DNA of 64,000 nucleotides from Flavobacteriaceae bacterium UBA4022 (GTDB taxonomy: Bacteria; Bacteroidota; Bacteroidia; Flavobacteriales; Flavobacteriaceae). The position numbers and the translations under genes are program-made. The stretch is from assembly GCA_002384055.1 (NCBI GenBank), contig DGAU01000010.1:2282-66281 (forward strand), written 5' to 3'. The notes under the pieces were generated by a model. The model made no database searches. It had not been told where the DNA came from and saw only the letters and a list, made by a program, of their open reading frames with translations. Numbering within the stretch: position 1 is the stretch's first letter; every line of letters starts with the position of its first letter. Shown here one piece after another: positions 42,570 through 50,806 of this stretch.

Positions 42570-44534
42570 ATGATATCCAGATTCACCATTGATCAAGTTT
42601 TTGAGACCGCCCGAGTCGAGGAGGTGATCGGTGATTTTGTACAATTAAAAAAATCAGGCGCCAATTACAAGGGGCTGAGTCCCTTCACAGACGAGCGATC
42701 ACCCAGTTTTATGGTTTCTCCAGTGAAGCAGATTTGGAAAGATTTCAGTAGTGGAAAAGGAGGAAATGCGGTCGCATTCCTTATGGAACATGAGCATTTC
42801 AATTATCCTGAGGCCATTAAGTATTTGGCCAAAAAGTATAATATTGAGATCGAGGAAACCGAACAGACCCCAGAAGAAAAGGAGATGACTGATGCACGTG
42901 AGAGTTTGTATCTGGTCAATGATTTTGCTCGGGATTACTTCAAAAACGTGTTAACCCAAACAGAATCAGGTAAGGCCATTGGTCTGAGTTATTTCAAAGA
43001 GCGTGGTTTTACAACCGAAACGATAGAAAAATTTCAATTGGGTTATGGCTTAGACCAGTGGGATGCCTTTACTTCTGAGGCATTGAAACAGGGATATAAG
43101 CTTAGTTATTTAGAGCAAACAGGACTGACTATTGTTAAAGGGGACAAGCAGTTTGATCGTTTCAAGGGACGGGTCTTGTTTCCGATACACAGTTTGAGCG
43201 GTCGGGTCCTTGGATTTGGCGGCCGGATTTTGACTTCCGACAAAAAGGCGGCTAAATACGTCAACTCTCCAGAGAGTGATGTTTACCATAAGAGCAAGGT
43301 GCTTTATGGCATTCATTTTGCCAAGCAAACGATCGCCAAAGAAGATCAGTGTTATTTGGTAGAAGGGTATACTGATGTTATTCAGATGCACCAACGTGGT
43401 TTGACCAATGTCGTGGCTTCGAGCGGGACGGCTTTGACTCCAGAACAGATCCGACTGGTCAATCGATTGACTCCGAACATGACCCTGCTTTTTGATGGAG
43501 ATGCGGCGGGACTTAGGGCCTCTTTGCGAGGTGTTGACCTGATATTGGAGCAAGGGATGAATGTGCGCATTTGTGCTTTTCCAGAGGGAGAAGATCCTGA
43601 TAGTTTTTCGCGCGCCCAGACGCTAGATCAGCTCAAAGATTACCTCGAAAAGAACACCAAAGACTTCATTAGTTTTAAAGCCTCCCTGTTGGCTCAAGAT
43701 GCGGCTAACGATCCTATCAAAAAATCTGACACCATTCGGGATATGGTGACCAGTATTTCCAAAATACCTGACCACATCAAGCAGGAAGTTTACCTCAAGG
43801 AGTGCGCGCGCATTATGGACATCAGTCAAGAAGTGCTATTCAGTACTTTGGCTCAAATTCTGAAGAAAAATAGGTCTGCTGAATCCGTTCGAAAAGTTGA
43901 TCAGGGTCCTAATTTAGAAGTCATTGCAAATAAGCAGACCCAGAGCCTAAAGGTTGATGTGCAATTTGAATTGGAGCGTAAGATCATCGAGATGTTGCTT
44001 CTTTACGGGACCAGCGAACAAGATTTTCAGGAATACACCATGGAGTCACAAGACGATGGGGTCATCAAGCACAAAGAGGAGAAAGTTCGATCCTTAGTTT
44101 ATCAGAAGATTTATTTGGATCTGCAGGAGGATGAAATTGAATTTACCCACCCAGAATTTCAGGTCCTTTATTATAAAATTATTGAGGCTTATCACCAGAA
44201 CAAGGCCATCAGGATAGAGGCCTTTATCCAAGACTTACCCCAAAATTTATCTGAAATGGTCAGCCATATTCTCATGGATGAAGAAAAACATCAGCTGCAT
44301 CAATGGGGCCGAAAAGATATTGTGGTCAAAGACAAAGAGGCCAATGTCAGTCAGATCGTGACCGAGACGATTTTGAATCTAAGGCGTTTCTTGGTAACGG
44401 AAAAAATCAATGAACTAAATACCTTGTTTGATCCAAAGACAGAAAGTGTCTCTGACCCCGACACACTTCGGTCTGTGATAGATTACATTGGCTTGAAAAA
44501 AGTTTTGTCTGATAAATTGAATCGGGTCCTCTAG
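42570..44534 (+). CDS. dnaG: DNA primase DnaG, zinc-ligand-free form
   Basis: A 654-residue primase with N-terminal CHC2-like domain, TOPRIM core and helicase-binding C-terminus. The zinc motif is changed: where CPFH is normal there is SPFT (37-40), and where CxxC-type ligands follow there is DFSS (58-61), so no metal ligand remains. The rest of that domain (SPSFMVSP, SSGKGGNAVAFLMEHE) keeps the fold. TOPRIM residues are VEGYTDVI and FDGDAAG. It makes RNA primers at replication forks. It meets the response regulator gene tail to tail. Confidence 0.95.
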   Translation: MISRFTIDQVFETARVEEVIGDFVQLKKSGANYKGLSPFTDERSPSFMVSPVKQIWKDFSSGKGGNAVAFLMEHEHFNYPEAIKYLAKKYNIEIEETEQTPEEKEMTDARESLYLVNDFARDYFKNVLTQTESGKAIGLSYFKERGFTTETIEKFQLGYGLDQWDAFTSEALKQGYKLSYLEQTGLTIVKGDKQFDRFKGRVLFPIHSLSGRVLGFGGRILTSDKKAAKYVNSPESDVYHKSKVLYGIHFAKQTIAKEDQCYLVEGYTDVIQMHQRGLTNVVASSGTALTPEQIRLVNRLTPNMTLLFDGDAAGLRASLRGVDLILEQGMNVRICAFPEGEDPDSFSRAQTLDQLKDYLEKNTKDFISFKASLLAQDAANDPIKKSDTIRDMVTSISKIPDHIKQEVYLKECARIMDISQEVLFSTLAQILKKNRSAESVRKVDQGPNLEVIANKQTQSLKVDVQFELERKIIEMLLLYGTSEQDFQEYTMESQDDGVIKHKEEKVRSLVYQKIYLDLQEDEIEFTHPEFQVLYYKIIEAYHQNKAIRIEAFIQDLPQNLSEMVSHILMDEEKHQLHQWGRKDIVVKDKEANVSQIVTETILNLRRFLVTEKINELNTLFDPKTESVSDPDTLRSVIDYIGLKKVLSDKLNRVL

Positions 44535-44545
44535 GCTCAATTCCC

Positions 44546-45178
44546 TTAGCTCATGCGAAACATGCGTGCTTGGTTGATCAAATCTGCCAGGTTATCCACT
44601 TTTAATTTTTTGAGCAGTCTGGTCTTGTAAGTGCTGACGGTCTTCTCGTTAATTTCTAATGCATTTGCTATATCCTTGTTGCGCTTCCCATTAGAGAGTA
44701 GATTCAGCACTTCTATTTCCCTTGAGGATAATTTTTTGTAGCGATTGATGGCGCTTGACTCACCGACATTTCTTTGTGTAAATGTGGCGTTTAAATCTTC
44801 ATTTAAGAAAATACCGCCGCGAGAAAGCTGTTTGAGCGCTTTCACAAATACTTTGGCTGAGGCCGATTTTGGCACATATCCCGCAGCACCAGATTTGATG
44901 CTTCTCAAGGCGTAAATCTCTTCGGGTAAATGCGAAAAAACGAGGATGCGCGTCTTTGGATATTTTGCTTTAATCGAACGCAAGGCACTAATGCCGGTAA
45001 GTTGGGGTAATTCTAATTCCATTACCACAATATCTGGCTGCAACAATTCTAATTGTCGAAAAAGCTCATCACCATTTTGGGCTTTGCCAATGACGGCAAA
45101 GTCCTTTGTTTTTTTGAGCATACACACCACGCCTTTACGGATAACGGGGTGGTGGTCGGCAATTAATATGTTTTTCAT
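44546..45178 (-). CDS. NarL/LuxR-type response regulator lacking the phospho-Asp
   Basis: A 210-residue two-domain regulator: receiver (1-120) and LuxR-type helix-turn-helix (about 145-205: LSSREIEVLNLLSNGKRNKD then IANALEINEKTVSTYKTRLL). In the receiver the phosphorylation site reads VVMELELP, with Glu54 in place of Asp, and the acidic pair is ADHHP instead of DDHP. Lys in YVPKSAS is kept. It probably acts without phosphorylation. The codon at the site is GAA. No histidine kinase gene is adjacent. Confidence 0.85.
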   Translation of the reverse strand: MKNILIADHHPVIRKGVVCMLKKTKDFAVIGKAQNGDELFRQLELLQPDIVVMELELPQLTGISALRSIKAKYPKTRILVFSHLPEEIYALRSIKSGAAGYVPKSASAKVFVKALKQLSRGGIFLNEDLNATFTQRNVGESSAINRYKKLSSREIEVLNLLSNGKRNKDIANALEINEKTVSTYKTRLLKKLKVDNLADLINQARMFRMS

Positions 45179-45314
45179 ATTAAAAAGAGTTACACTTATT
45201 TGAGGGCATTGACCTTGGTTTGGAGCGCAGGTCTTGGAGCTAAATGTAGTAAAAATCTACTGGAGGGATTTTGTTTCGCGTAATTTTTCGATAAAGTGCT
45301 TCTTCTTCAGCGCA

Positions 45315-46103
45315 TTAACGCAGCGCTTCTGGAATGGTGCAAACCGGTATAGGCCGCATCTTGTGTTGGTTGTTTGTGTGGAGTTTTATATAGATATCGA
45401 GTACTGCTTTTTGGCGTGGCTCTAGTTCGGAAGGATCCGAATTTTTTTCATAAAAGTCCATCGCCCATTCCAATTCGTCGTAATTGGCGCCTATTTGGTC
45501 TTCGTCGGTGCGGCTATCGCCAAATAATCCATCCGTAGGGGCAGCGGCGAGGATGTCTTGGTGAATCTCCAGGTGCGCGCCTAAGGCATAAACCTCACTC
45601 TTGACCAGATCGGCAAGAGGACTGATGTCGACTCCTCCATCACCGTATTTGGTATAAAAACCGACGCCGAAATCTTCTACTTTATTGCCCGTTCCGGCCA
45701 CAAGGGCGTGATTGATCCCAGCCAAATAATATAGGGTGGTCATGCGCAAGCGGGCTCTAGAATTGGCCAGGCTCAGTTGGATTAATGCCTCAGGTGCTTG
45801 ATCGGGTATACTGTGTTTGAAGGCTTCAAAAATCGGTGTAACATCGACTTTTAGACTGCTAACATGAGGACACTGCTCTTTTAGGGATGTGATATGGTTT
45901 TGTGCACGAGCGATCTGAGCGGGGTCTTGATGTATGGGTAGCATAACACAGACCGTGGGCAGGCCAGTAAGGGCGCACAAAGTCGATGTTACAGCCGAAT
46001 CAATTCCACCACTCACCCCCACAACAAAACCATGAGTTCCCGCGTTAAGTGCATAAGATTTTAGCCACTGGACGATGTGCTGTGTAACTTTTTCTGCCTT
46101 CAT
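45315..46103 (-). CDS. nadE: ammonia-dependent NAD synthetase
   Basis: A 262-residue NadE without a glutaminase domain, so ammonia dependent. The ATP pyrophosphatase loop is VVGVSGGIDSAV (about residues 26-37); GTGNKVEDFGVGFYTKYGDG and SPLADLVKSEVYAL are conserved. It amidates nicotinic acid adenine dinucleotide to NAD. It shares a 67-base divergent region with gldB. Confidence 0.94.
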   Translation of the reverse strand: MKAEKVTQHIVQWLKSYALNAGTHGFVVGVSGGIDSAVTSTLCALTGLPTVCVMLPIHQDPAQIARAQNHITSLKEQCPHVSSLKVDVTPIFEAFKHSIPDQAPEALIQLSLANSRARLRMTTLYYLAGINHALVAGTGNKVEDFGVGFYTKYGDGGVDISPLADLVKSEVYALGAHLEIHQDILAAAPTDGLFGDSRTDEDQIGANYDELEWAMDFYEKNSDPSELEPRQKAVLDIYIKLHTNNQHKMRPIPVCTIPEALR

Positions 46104-46131
46104 TTAGGATGCAATTAAGTAAGATAAGTAA

Positions 46132-46139
46132 TACCTTTG
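46132..46139 (+). promoter_or_regulatory. -7 promoter element for gldB
   Basis: TACCTTTG fits TAnnTTTG. The upstream -33 element is not clear. It gives a leader of about 25-45 bases depending on the gldB start. Confidence 0.45.
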
Positions 46140-46188
46140 TGGTGTAAAAATAAGCAATCTAATCGTAACAATGGTTGCCATGATCGAG

Positions 46189-47172
46189 ATGAAATATACC
46201 AAGCAAGTCATTATAAAGCAGGTCGTTTTCGCCCTTGGATTGAGTTTTCTATTGATGGGGTGTGACCAAAAATCCAAGCAAGAAAAACGCATCGATGAAT
46301 TGCCCATTTCGATCCAAGTCCAGCGTTTTGATCGCGCCTTTGCTGAGGCTGAGGTTGCCGACTTAGATGATCTGAAGCAACAATATCCTTTGTTTTTTCC
46401 GACACAATATCCAGACAGTATTTGGCGGGCAAAACTAGTCGATACCCTTCAGAATGAATTGGATTATGAAGTGGGAAGGGTCTTTGCCGATGATTTGAGC
46501 TTAAATGAATCTATAAGCGATTTGTTTCGGCACATTAGTTTTTACGCTCCCGGATTTGAGGTGCCTACAGTGGTGACCACTACCTCAGATGTCGATTACA
46601 GAACTCGGGTAATTGCGAACCGGCGCTGGTTGATTCTGATGTTGGATGTTTATTTAGGAAGTGACCATAAATTTTATCAGGGCATACCGCTTTACATCGT
46701 CAAGAACCTAAGGCCAGAAATGATCGTTTCGGATGTGGCCACGGCCTATGCCCGTAAGATGGTTGCCGTGCCTCAGGGGCGCGCATTTTTGGCGCAAATC
46801 ATCTATTATGGCAAAGTTTTGTATTTAAAAGATTTGTGGTTGCCCGAGGTGGATGATGCTGATAAAATTGGATATACGCCCCAGGAATTGCTCTGGGCAG
46901 AAGACAATGAAATTGATGTATGGCAATATTTTGTGAGCCGTGAATACTTATATAGCACGAATTCTAAATTGACCAGTCGCTTTATTGACCCAGCCCCTTT
47001 TTCGAAATTTGAGCTGGAGTTGGACCAAGAGTCACCCGGAATGATTGGCCAATGGTTGGGCTGGCAAATAGTGCGCTCTTACATGAACAATAATTCCAGT
47101 ACGGTGGAGCAATTGATGGCGCTGCCTGCTGAAGAAATTTTTAATCAATCCCTTTACAAACCAAACAAATAA
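46189..47172 (+). CDS. gldB: gliding motility lipoprotein GldB
   Basis: A 327-residue lipoprotein from the ATG at 46189: basic start, hydrophobic segment, lipobox LLMGC. Earlier in-frame ATGs at 46171 and 46180 would only lengthen the n-region. The body (ISIQVQRFDRAF, NRRWLILMLDVYLGSDHKFY, SPGMIGQWLGWQIVRSYM) has the pattern of flavobacterial GldB. GldB is required for gliding motility; its exact role in the Gld/T9SS apparatus is not settled. gldC follows with a one-base overlap. Confidence 0.9.
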   Translation: MKYTKQVIIKQVVFALGLSFLLMGCDQKSKQEKRIDELPISIQVQRFDRAFAEAEVADLDDLKQQYPLFFPTQYPDSIWRAKLVDTLQNELDYEVGRVFADDLSLNESISDLFRHISFYAPGFEVPTVVTTTSDVDYRTRVIANRRWLILMLDVYLGSDHKFYQGIPLYIVKNLRPEMIVSDVATAYARKMVAVPQGRAFLAQIIYYGKVLYLKDLWLPEVDDADKIGYTPQELLWAEDNEIDVWQYFVSREYLYSTNSKLTSRFIDPAPFSKFELELDQESPGMIGQWLGWQIVRSYMNNNSSTVEQLMALPAEEIFNQSLYKPNK

Positions 47173-47513
47173 TGGCTGTACATCAATCCAAAATCACTAT
47201 CAACATCGGGTTAGACGACAATAAAGTTCCTCAAGAAATGACGTGGTCGGCACCCGATGGAGGCATTAAGCAACAAGAGACTAAGGCAGTGTTACTCTCG
47301 GTATGGGATGGTGCTGCACAAGAGGCCTTGCGGATTGATCTTTGGACCAAAACCATGCCTTTGGACGAAATGAAAGTGTTTTTTCATCAAACATTGTCCG
47401 CGATGGCCGACACTTTTGAGCGCGCTACCAATGACGATAAGATGAGTGCTACAATGCGGGATTTTTGTGATTATTTTGCCGAAAAAATGGACTTAAAAAA
47501 CCCAAAAAAATAA
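47172..47513 (+). CDS. gldC: gliding motility protein GldC
   Basis: A 113-residue cytoplasmic protein matching GldC: ITINIGLDDNKVPQEMTWSA, then LLSVWDGAAQEALRIDLWTK. GldC improves gliding in Flavobacterium johnsoniae and is encoded after gldB, as here. It ends one base from the convergent engB. Confidence 0.92.
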   Translation: MAVHQSKITINIGLDDNKVPQEMTWSAPDGGIKQQETKAVLLSVWDGAAQEALRIDLWTKTMPLDEMKVFFHQTLSAMADTFERATNDDKMSATMRDFCDYFAEKMDLKNPKK

Positions 47514-47514
47514 C

Positions 47515-48120
47515 CTAAACACGCTGCATTTCTGAATTGACGTCTTCAATGCATTTGAGTAGTTCTTCCCGCCCAGTATATTGAGATGATGAGGTGACGA
47601 AATAGGTCGGCATCACTTCCCAGGTTTCCAACATTTTCGCTTCAAATTGAGCAACATTGCGCAGCAGGGCATTTGGCTTGAGTTTGTCGGCTTTGGTAAA
47701 CACAATATTAAAGGGAATTTGCTCGTGACCTAAATAAGTCATGAACTCTAGGTCGATGGGCTGGGCTTCGTGCCTTATGTCGATCAAGACAAACCCCAAA
47801 ACCAACTGCTTTCTTGATTCGAAGTATGCAGTGATAAATTTCTGAAATGTTTTTTTACTTTTTTTAGACACGCGCGCGTAGCCATAGCCCGGCAAATCAA
47901 CTAAGTGCCAATTTTTGTTGATTAAAAAATGGTTGATCAACTGGGTCTTTCCGGGGCGTCCACTGGTTTTGGCTAGCCCTTTGCGCTGCATGAGCATATT
48001 GATCAAAGAAGACTTGCCGACATTAGATCGTCCGATAAAGGCATATTCGGGCAAAGCTTGATTGGGACACTTTGTTACGTCGCTGTTGCTCATAACAAAT
48101 TCTGCAGAGGTGATTTTCAT
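47515..48120 (-). CDS. engB: ribosome biogenesis GTPase EngB (YsxC)
   Basis: A 201-residue single-domain TrmE-Era-like GTPase. G1 is GRSNVGKSSLI (about residue 30), G3 DLPGYGYA, G4 TKADK. EngB acts in 50S subunit assembly. It lies 9 bases downstream of the alpha/beta hydrolase gene on the same strand and converges with gldC. Confidence 0.95.
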   Translation of the reverse strand: MKITSAEFVMSNSDVTKCPNQALPEYAFIGRSNVGKSSLINMLMQRKGLAKTSGRPGKTQLINHFLINKNWHLVDLPGYGYARVSKKSKKTFQKFITAYFESRKQLVLGFVLIDIRHEAQPIDLEFMTYLGHEQIPFNIVFTKADKLKPNALLRNVAQFEAKMLETWEVMPTYFVTSSSQYTGREELLKCIEDVNSEMQRV

Positions 48121-48129
48121 GGGGCAGTT

Positions 48130-48894
48130 TTAAAATTGGCGCTTATCAAGCCACTGGTGCAGTATCTCGTTGAAAGTGTCTGGGTGTTCCATCATTGCAG
48201 CGTGGCCACATTGGTCAATCCAAAACAATTCGGAGTCGGGGAGTAGTTTATTAAATTCATCAGCCACTTCTGGCGGGGTAACAGAGTCATTTCTGCCCCA
48301 AATGATACAGGTGGGGTTGGTCATTTTTGGCAGATCTTTGGCCATATTATGACGGATAGCGCTCTTAGCAATTGCCAAAGTCCGGATCAATTTGTTTCGG
48401 TCATTAACGCCGGCATAGACTTCGTCTACGATTTCTTTTGTGGCAATTTTTGGGTCGTAAAAAACATTTTCTGCTTTTTCGCGGATGTAATCGTAATCCC
48501 CGCGCTTGGGGTAGGATTCGCCCATGGCATTTTCGTAGAGCCCGGAACTTCCTGTGATGACTAGGGCTTTGACTTTCTCAGGAAACAACTTGGTCATGAG
48601 CAGACCAATGTGTCCGCCTAAGGAATTACCCACCAAAATCGCCTGATCAATACCCTTGTGTTTCATGAATCGGGACACATAGAGGGCTATGTTTTTGACG
48701 TTGGTTTTTATGATAGGGAGGTCGTAGATTGGTAATTCGGGGATCAACACTTTATACCCATGGCTCGGAAAGTAATGGACAACGCCATCAAAATTACTCA
48801 GGCCACCCATCAAACCATGCAATATGATGATTGGAGTGCCTTCGCCTGTTTCTAGGTAAGAAAATGATTTTTCTTTTTTAAGTAAATACCCCAT
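48130..48894 (-). CDS. alpha/beta hydrolase
   Basis: A 254-residue alpha/beta-hydrolase. The oxyanion region is LHGLMGG (about residue 27), the nucleophile Ser is in VGNSLGGHIG (about 92), the acid Asp in WGRNDSVTP (about 198) and the His in CGHAAMMEHP (about 227). It has no signal peptide. The substrate is unknown. In this group of bacteria such a gene often sits between engB and mraZ. It is followed 9 bases later by engB. Confidence 0.88.
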   Translation of the reverse strand: MGYLLKKEKSFSYLETGEGTPIIILHGLMGGLSNFDGVVHYFPSHGYKVLIPELPIYDLPIIKTNVKNIALYVSRFMKHKGIDQAILVGNSLGGHIGLLMTKLFPEKVKALVITGSSGLYENAMGESYPKRGDYDYIREKAENVFYDPKIATKEIVDEVYAGVNDRNKLIRTLAIAKSAIRHNMAKDLPKMTNPTCIIWGRNDSVTPPEVADEFNKLLPDSELFWIDQCGHAAMMEHPDTFNEILHQWLDKRQF

Positions 48895-48916
48895 AGTGTG
48901 GTTTGACTATCAAAGG

Positions 48917-48924
48917 CAAAAGTA
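48917..48924 (-). promoter_or_regulatory. -7 promoter element for the hydrolase-engB unit
   Basis: CAAAAGTA on the plus strand reads TACTTTTG on the minus strand, a match to TAnnTTTG, about 23 bases before the hydrolase ATG. No good -33 element is visible. Confidence 0.45.
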
Positions 48925-49039
48925 CATAAAAATTACTGAAACTATAATAGCGTGTTCTGACATAGAAAATGCGTCTTAGTGACTCAGTTATTCGGCGCTA
49001 TGGCCAGAATGATGGTGTCGGAATTGCGTGCATATGTCT

Positions 49040-49090
49040 TGTGGGAAAACTTATTAACAATGTGGTAGAATGTGGTAAAATGTGGTAAAA
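49040..49090 (+). promoter_or_regulatory. MraZ-type operator repeats
   Basis: Four copies of a 10-base unit: TGTGGGAAAA at 49040, TGTGGTAGAA at 49061, TGTGGTAAAA at 49071 and again at 49081. The last three are head to tail and the first is exactly two turns further up. MraZ in other bacteria binds several direct GTGG/TGGG-type repeats before its own gene with about one-helical-turn spacing. These lie just upstream of the -7 box and cover the -33 position, so binding should repress the whole dcw cluster. Confidence 0.75.
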
Positions 49091-49097
49091 TTCTTCC

Positions 49098-49105
49098 TAT
49101 ATTTG
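49098..49105 (+). promoter_or_regulatory. -7 promoter element of the dcw cluster
   Basis: TATATTTG fits TAnnTTTG. The place of the -33 box is taken by the TGTGG repeats. The predicted leader is about 16 bases before the mraZ ATG at 49127. Confidence 0.6.
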
Positions 49106-49126
49106 ATCAATCATCTCAGACCTATT

Positions 49127-49600
49127 ATGTTGAATATCATTGGAACATATCATTGCAAGGCCGATAATAAGGGCCGCATTATGATGCCTGCTGACCTTAA
49201 AAAGCAGCTGGCAGTGGTCGCGTCAGATGGGTTTGTGATTAAGCGCGCTGTGTTTCAGCCATGCTTGGAGCTCTATCCCTTAAAGCAGTGGAATATCTTG
49301 ATGGATAAGGTGGGGCAGCTGAATCAGTTCAATAGAAAAAACAATGATTTTATAAGACGTTTTACCGCTGGGGTGCGTGTCCTGGAGCTCGATGCCACAG
49401 GCCGACTGAATATTCCGAGTGATTTGATGGGGATCGCCTCCCTAGACAGACATATTGTGCTCACGGCTTCTGTGGGTATTGTTGAGATCTGGAACGCGGA
49501 TCAATACGAAAAAGCTATTTCTGACGCCGCAAACGACTTTGCTGATTTGGCCGAAGAGGTCATGGGGCAAAACAATAGCACTGCCGATGAGTTATCATGA
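49127..49600 (+). CDS. mraZ: transcriptional regulator MraZ
   Basis: A 157-residue protein of two SpoVT/AbrB-like halves: GTYHCKADNKGRIMMPADLK and RVLELDATGRLNIPSDL carry the DxxGR motifs typical of MraZ. It forms a ring that binds direct repeats before its own gene; such repeats are present here. The ATG at 49127 is used, since the longer frame would start before the -7 box. The next gene overlaps by 14 bases. Confidence 0.95.
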   Translation: MLNIIGTYHCKADNKGRIMMPADLKKQLAVVASDGFVIKRAVFQPCLELYPLKQWNILMDKVGQLNQFNRKNNDFIRRFTAGVRVLELDATGRLNIPSDLMGIASLDRHIVLTASVGIVEIWNADQYEKAISDAANDFADLAEEVMGQNNSTADELS

Positions 49601-50486
49601 TCCAGTCTTACTTCATGAAACGGTAGGTGGCTTAGATATCAAGCCAGATGGGATTTATGTCGACGTTACTTTTGGCGGCGGCGGTCATGCAAAACAGGTG
49701 CTTGATGCACTCGGGCCTCAAGGGCGTCTCATTGCATTTGATCAAGATCAAGATGCCCTGCAAAATAGAATCGATGATGGGCGTTTCCTTTTGATTCACG
49801 AAAACTTTCGTCATCTGAGTCGGTTTTTGAAATTTCATGGTGTGACCAAGGTCGATGGTATTTTGGCTGATTTCGGGGTTTCTTCGCATCAATTTGATCG
49901 TCCAGAAAGGGGTTTTTCGACCCGCTTTGATGGTCAGTTAGATATGCGTATGAATCAAAATAATAGCCGATCTGCCTACGAGATTGTCAATAGTTACGAG
50001 GCGTCTGAGCTCTCTCGCGTACTCAAGGACTATGGAGAATTAAGGGCCGCTCCTGGGATGGCCCAAGTTATTGTGGCGGCAAGAATGGAAGCGCCTATCG
50101 CGACCACCGAAGATTTGAAACGTGCGTTACAGCGCTTTTTGCCAAAGGCCAATGAACATAAGGTTTTGGCGCAAATTTTTCAGGCCATTCGCCTAGAGGT
50201 TAACGATGAGTTGACGGCTTTAAAAGCGTTTTTGATGCAGACTCAGGATCTTTTGGTTCCTGGTGGTCGGCTCAGTGTGATTTCTTATCATTCCTTAGAG
50301 GACCGTCTGGTAAAACGCTTTATGCGTGATGGCTTGTTTGATGGTGAACCCGAAAAGGATGTATATGGAAGGACTTCCGTGCCGTTTAAACCTTTGGGCA
50401 AGTTGATCATCCCGACGGATCAAGAAATTAAGAGAAATAACAGAGCACGCAGTGCGAAATTGAGAATTGCTGAACGCCGCTCATGA
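49587..50486 (+). CDS. rsmH: 16S rRNA cytosine-N4 methyltransferase RsmH
   Basis: A 299-residue SAM-dependent methyltransferase acting on C1402 of 16S rRNA. It starts MSYHDPVLLHE, has the SAM motif VDVTFGGGGHA, then DFGVSSHQFD and GFSTRFDGQLDMRM, and ends with ISYHSLEDRLVKRF and NNRARSAKLRIAE. The start lies inside mraZ by 14 bases, so translation is coupled; the stop overlaps ftsL by four. Confidence 0.96.
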   Translation: MSYHDPVLLHETVGGLDIKPDGIYVDVTFGGGGHAKQVLDALGPQGRLIAFDQDQDALQNRIDDGRFLLIHENFRHLSRFLKFHGVTKVDGILADFGVSSHQFDRPERGFSTRFDGQLDMRMNQNNSRSAYEIVNSYEASELSRVLKDYGELRAAPGMAQVIVAARMEAPIATTEDLKRALQRFLPKANEHKVLAQIFQAIRLEVNDELTALKAFLMQTQDLLVPGGRLSVISYHSLEDRLVKRFMRDGLFDGEPEKDVYGRTSVPFKPLGKLIIPTDQEIKRNNRARSAKLRIAERRS

Positions 50487-50806
50487 AGGAAGGTTTTTTC
50501 AATATCATCAAAGGTACTTTCTTGGTCAATGACGATGCGCTAAAGAACTGGCGGTTCATCATTTTTCTCTCTGTTCTGACCTTGGGCATGATTGCCAGTG
50601 GTCATCAGGCCGACAAAAAAGTCCATCAAATAGCACAGCTCAGTAATGAGGTGAAGGATTTGAAAAGTCAATATGTGGATGTCCGCATGCAATTGATGAA
50701 TGCCAAAATGGAGACCAAAATTATTGCCGCTATGGCTAAAAAAGGATTGTTTATTTCTGAAGTGCCCCCGCAAAAAATCGTGGTCCTATCAAACCCTAAA
50801 GACTAA
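50483..50806 (+). CDS. ftsL: FtsL-like division protein
   Basis: A 107-residue protein: about 24 cytoplasmic residues, one transmembrane segment (FIIFLSVLTLGMIAS) and a periplasmic coiled coil (residues about 45-80). Size, topology and position between rsmH and ftsI identify it as FtsL, part of the FtsQLB complex. Sequence similarity within this family is low, so the call rests largely on context. The stop overlaps the ftsI start by one base. Confidence 0.8.
   Translation: MKEGFFNIIKGTFLVNDDALKNWRFIIFLSVLTLGMIASGHQADKKVHQIAQLSNEVKDLKSQYVDVRMQLMNAKMETKIIAAMAKKGLFISEVPPQKIVVLSNPKD

Noticed and set aside
49000..49068. 22-codon frame running into the MraZ repeats
   Set aside because: It lies upstream of the promoter and ends within the operator array; no sign of translation.
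49061..49090. tandem 10-base repeats as a CRISPR or satellite
   Set aside because: Units are too short, without spacers, and match MraZ sites in position and sequence. No CRISPR array is seen anywhere in the window.
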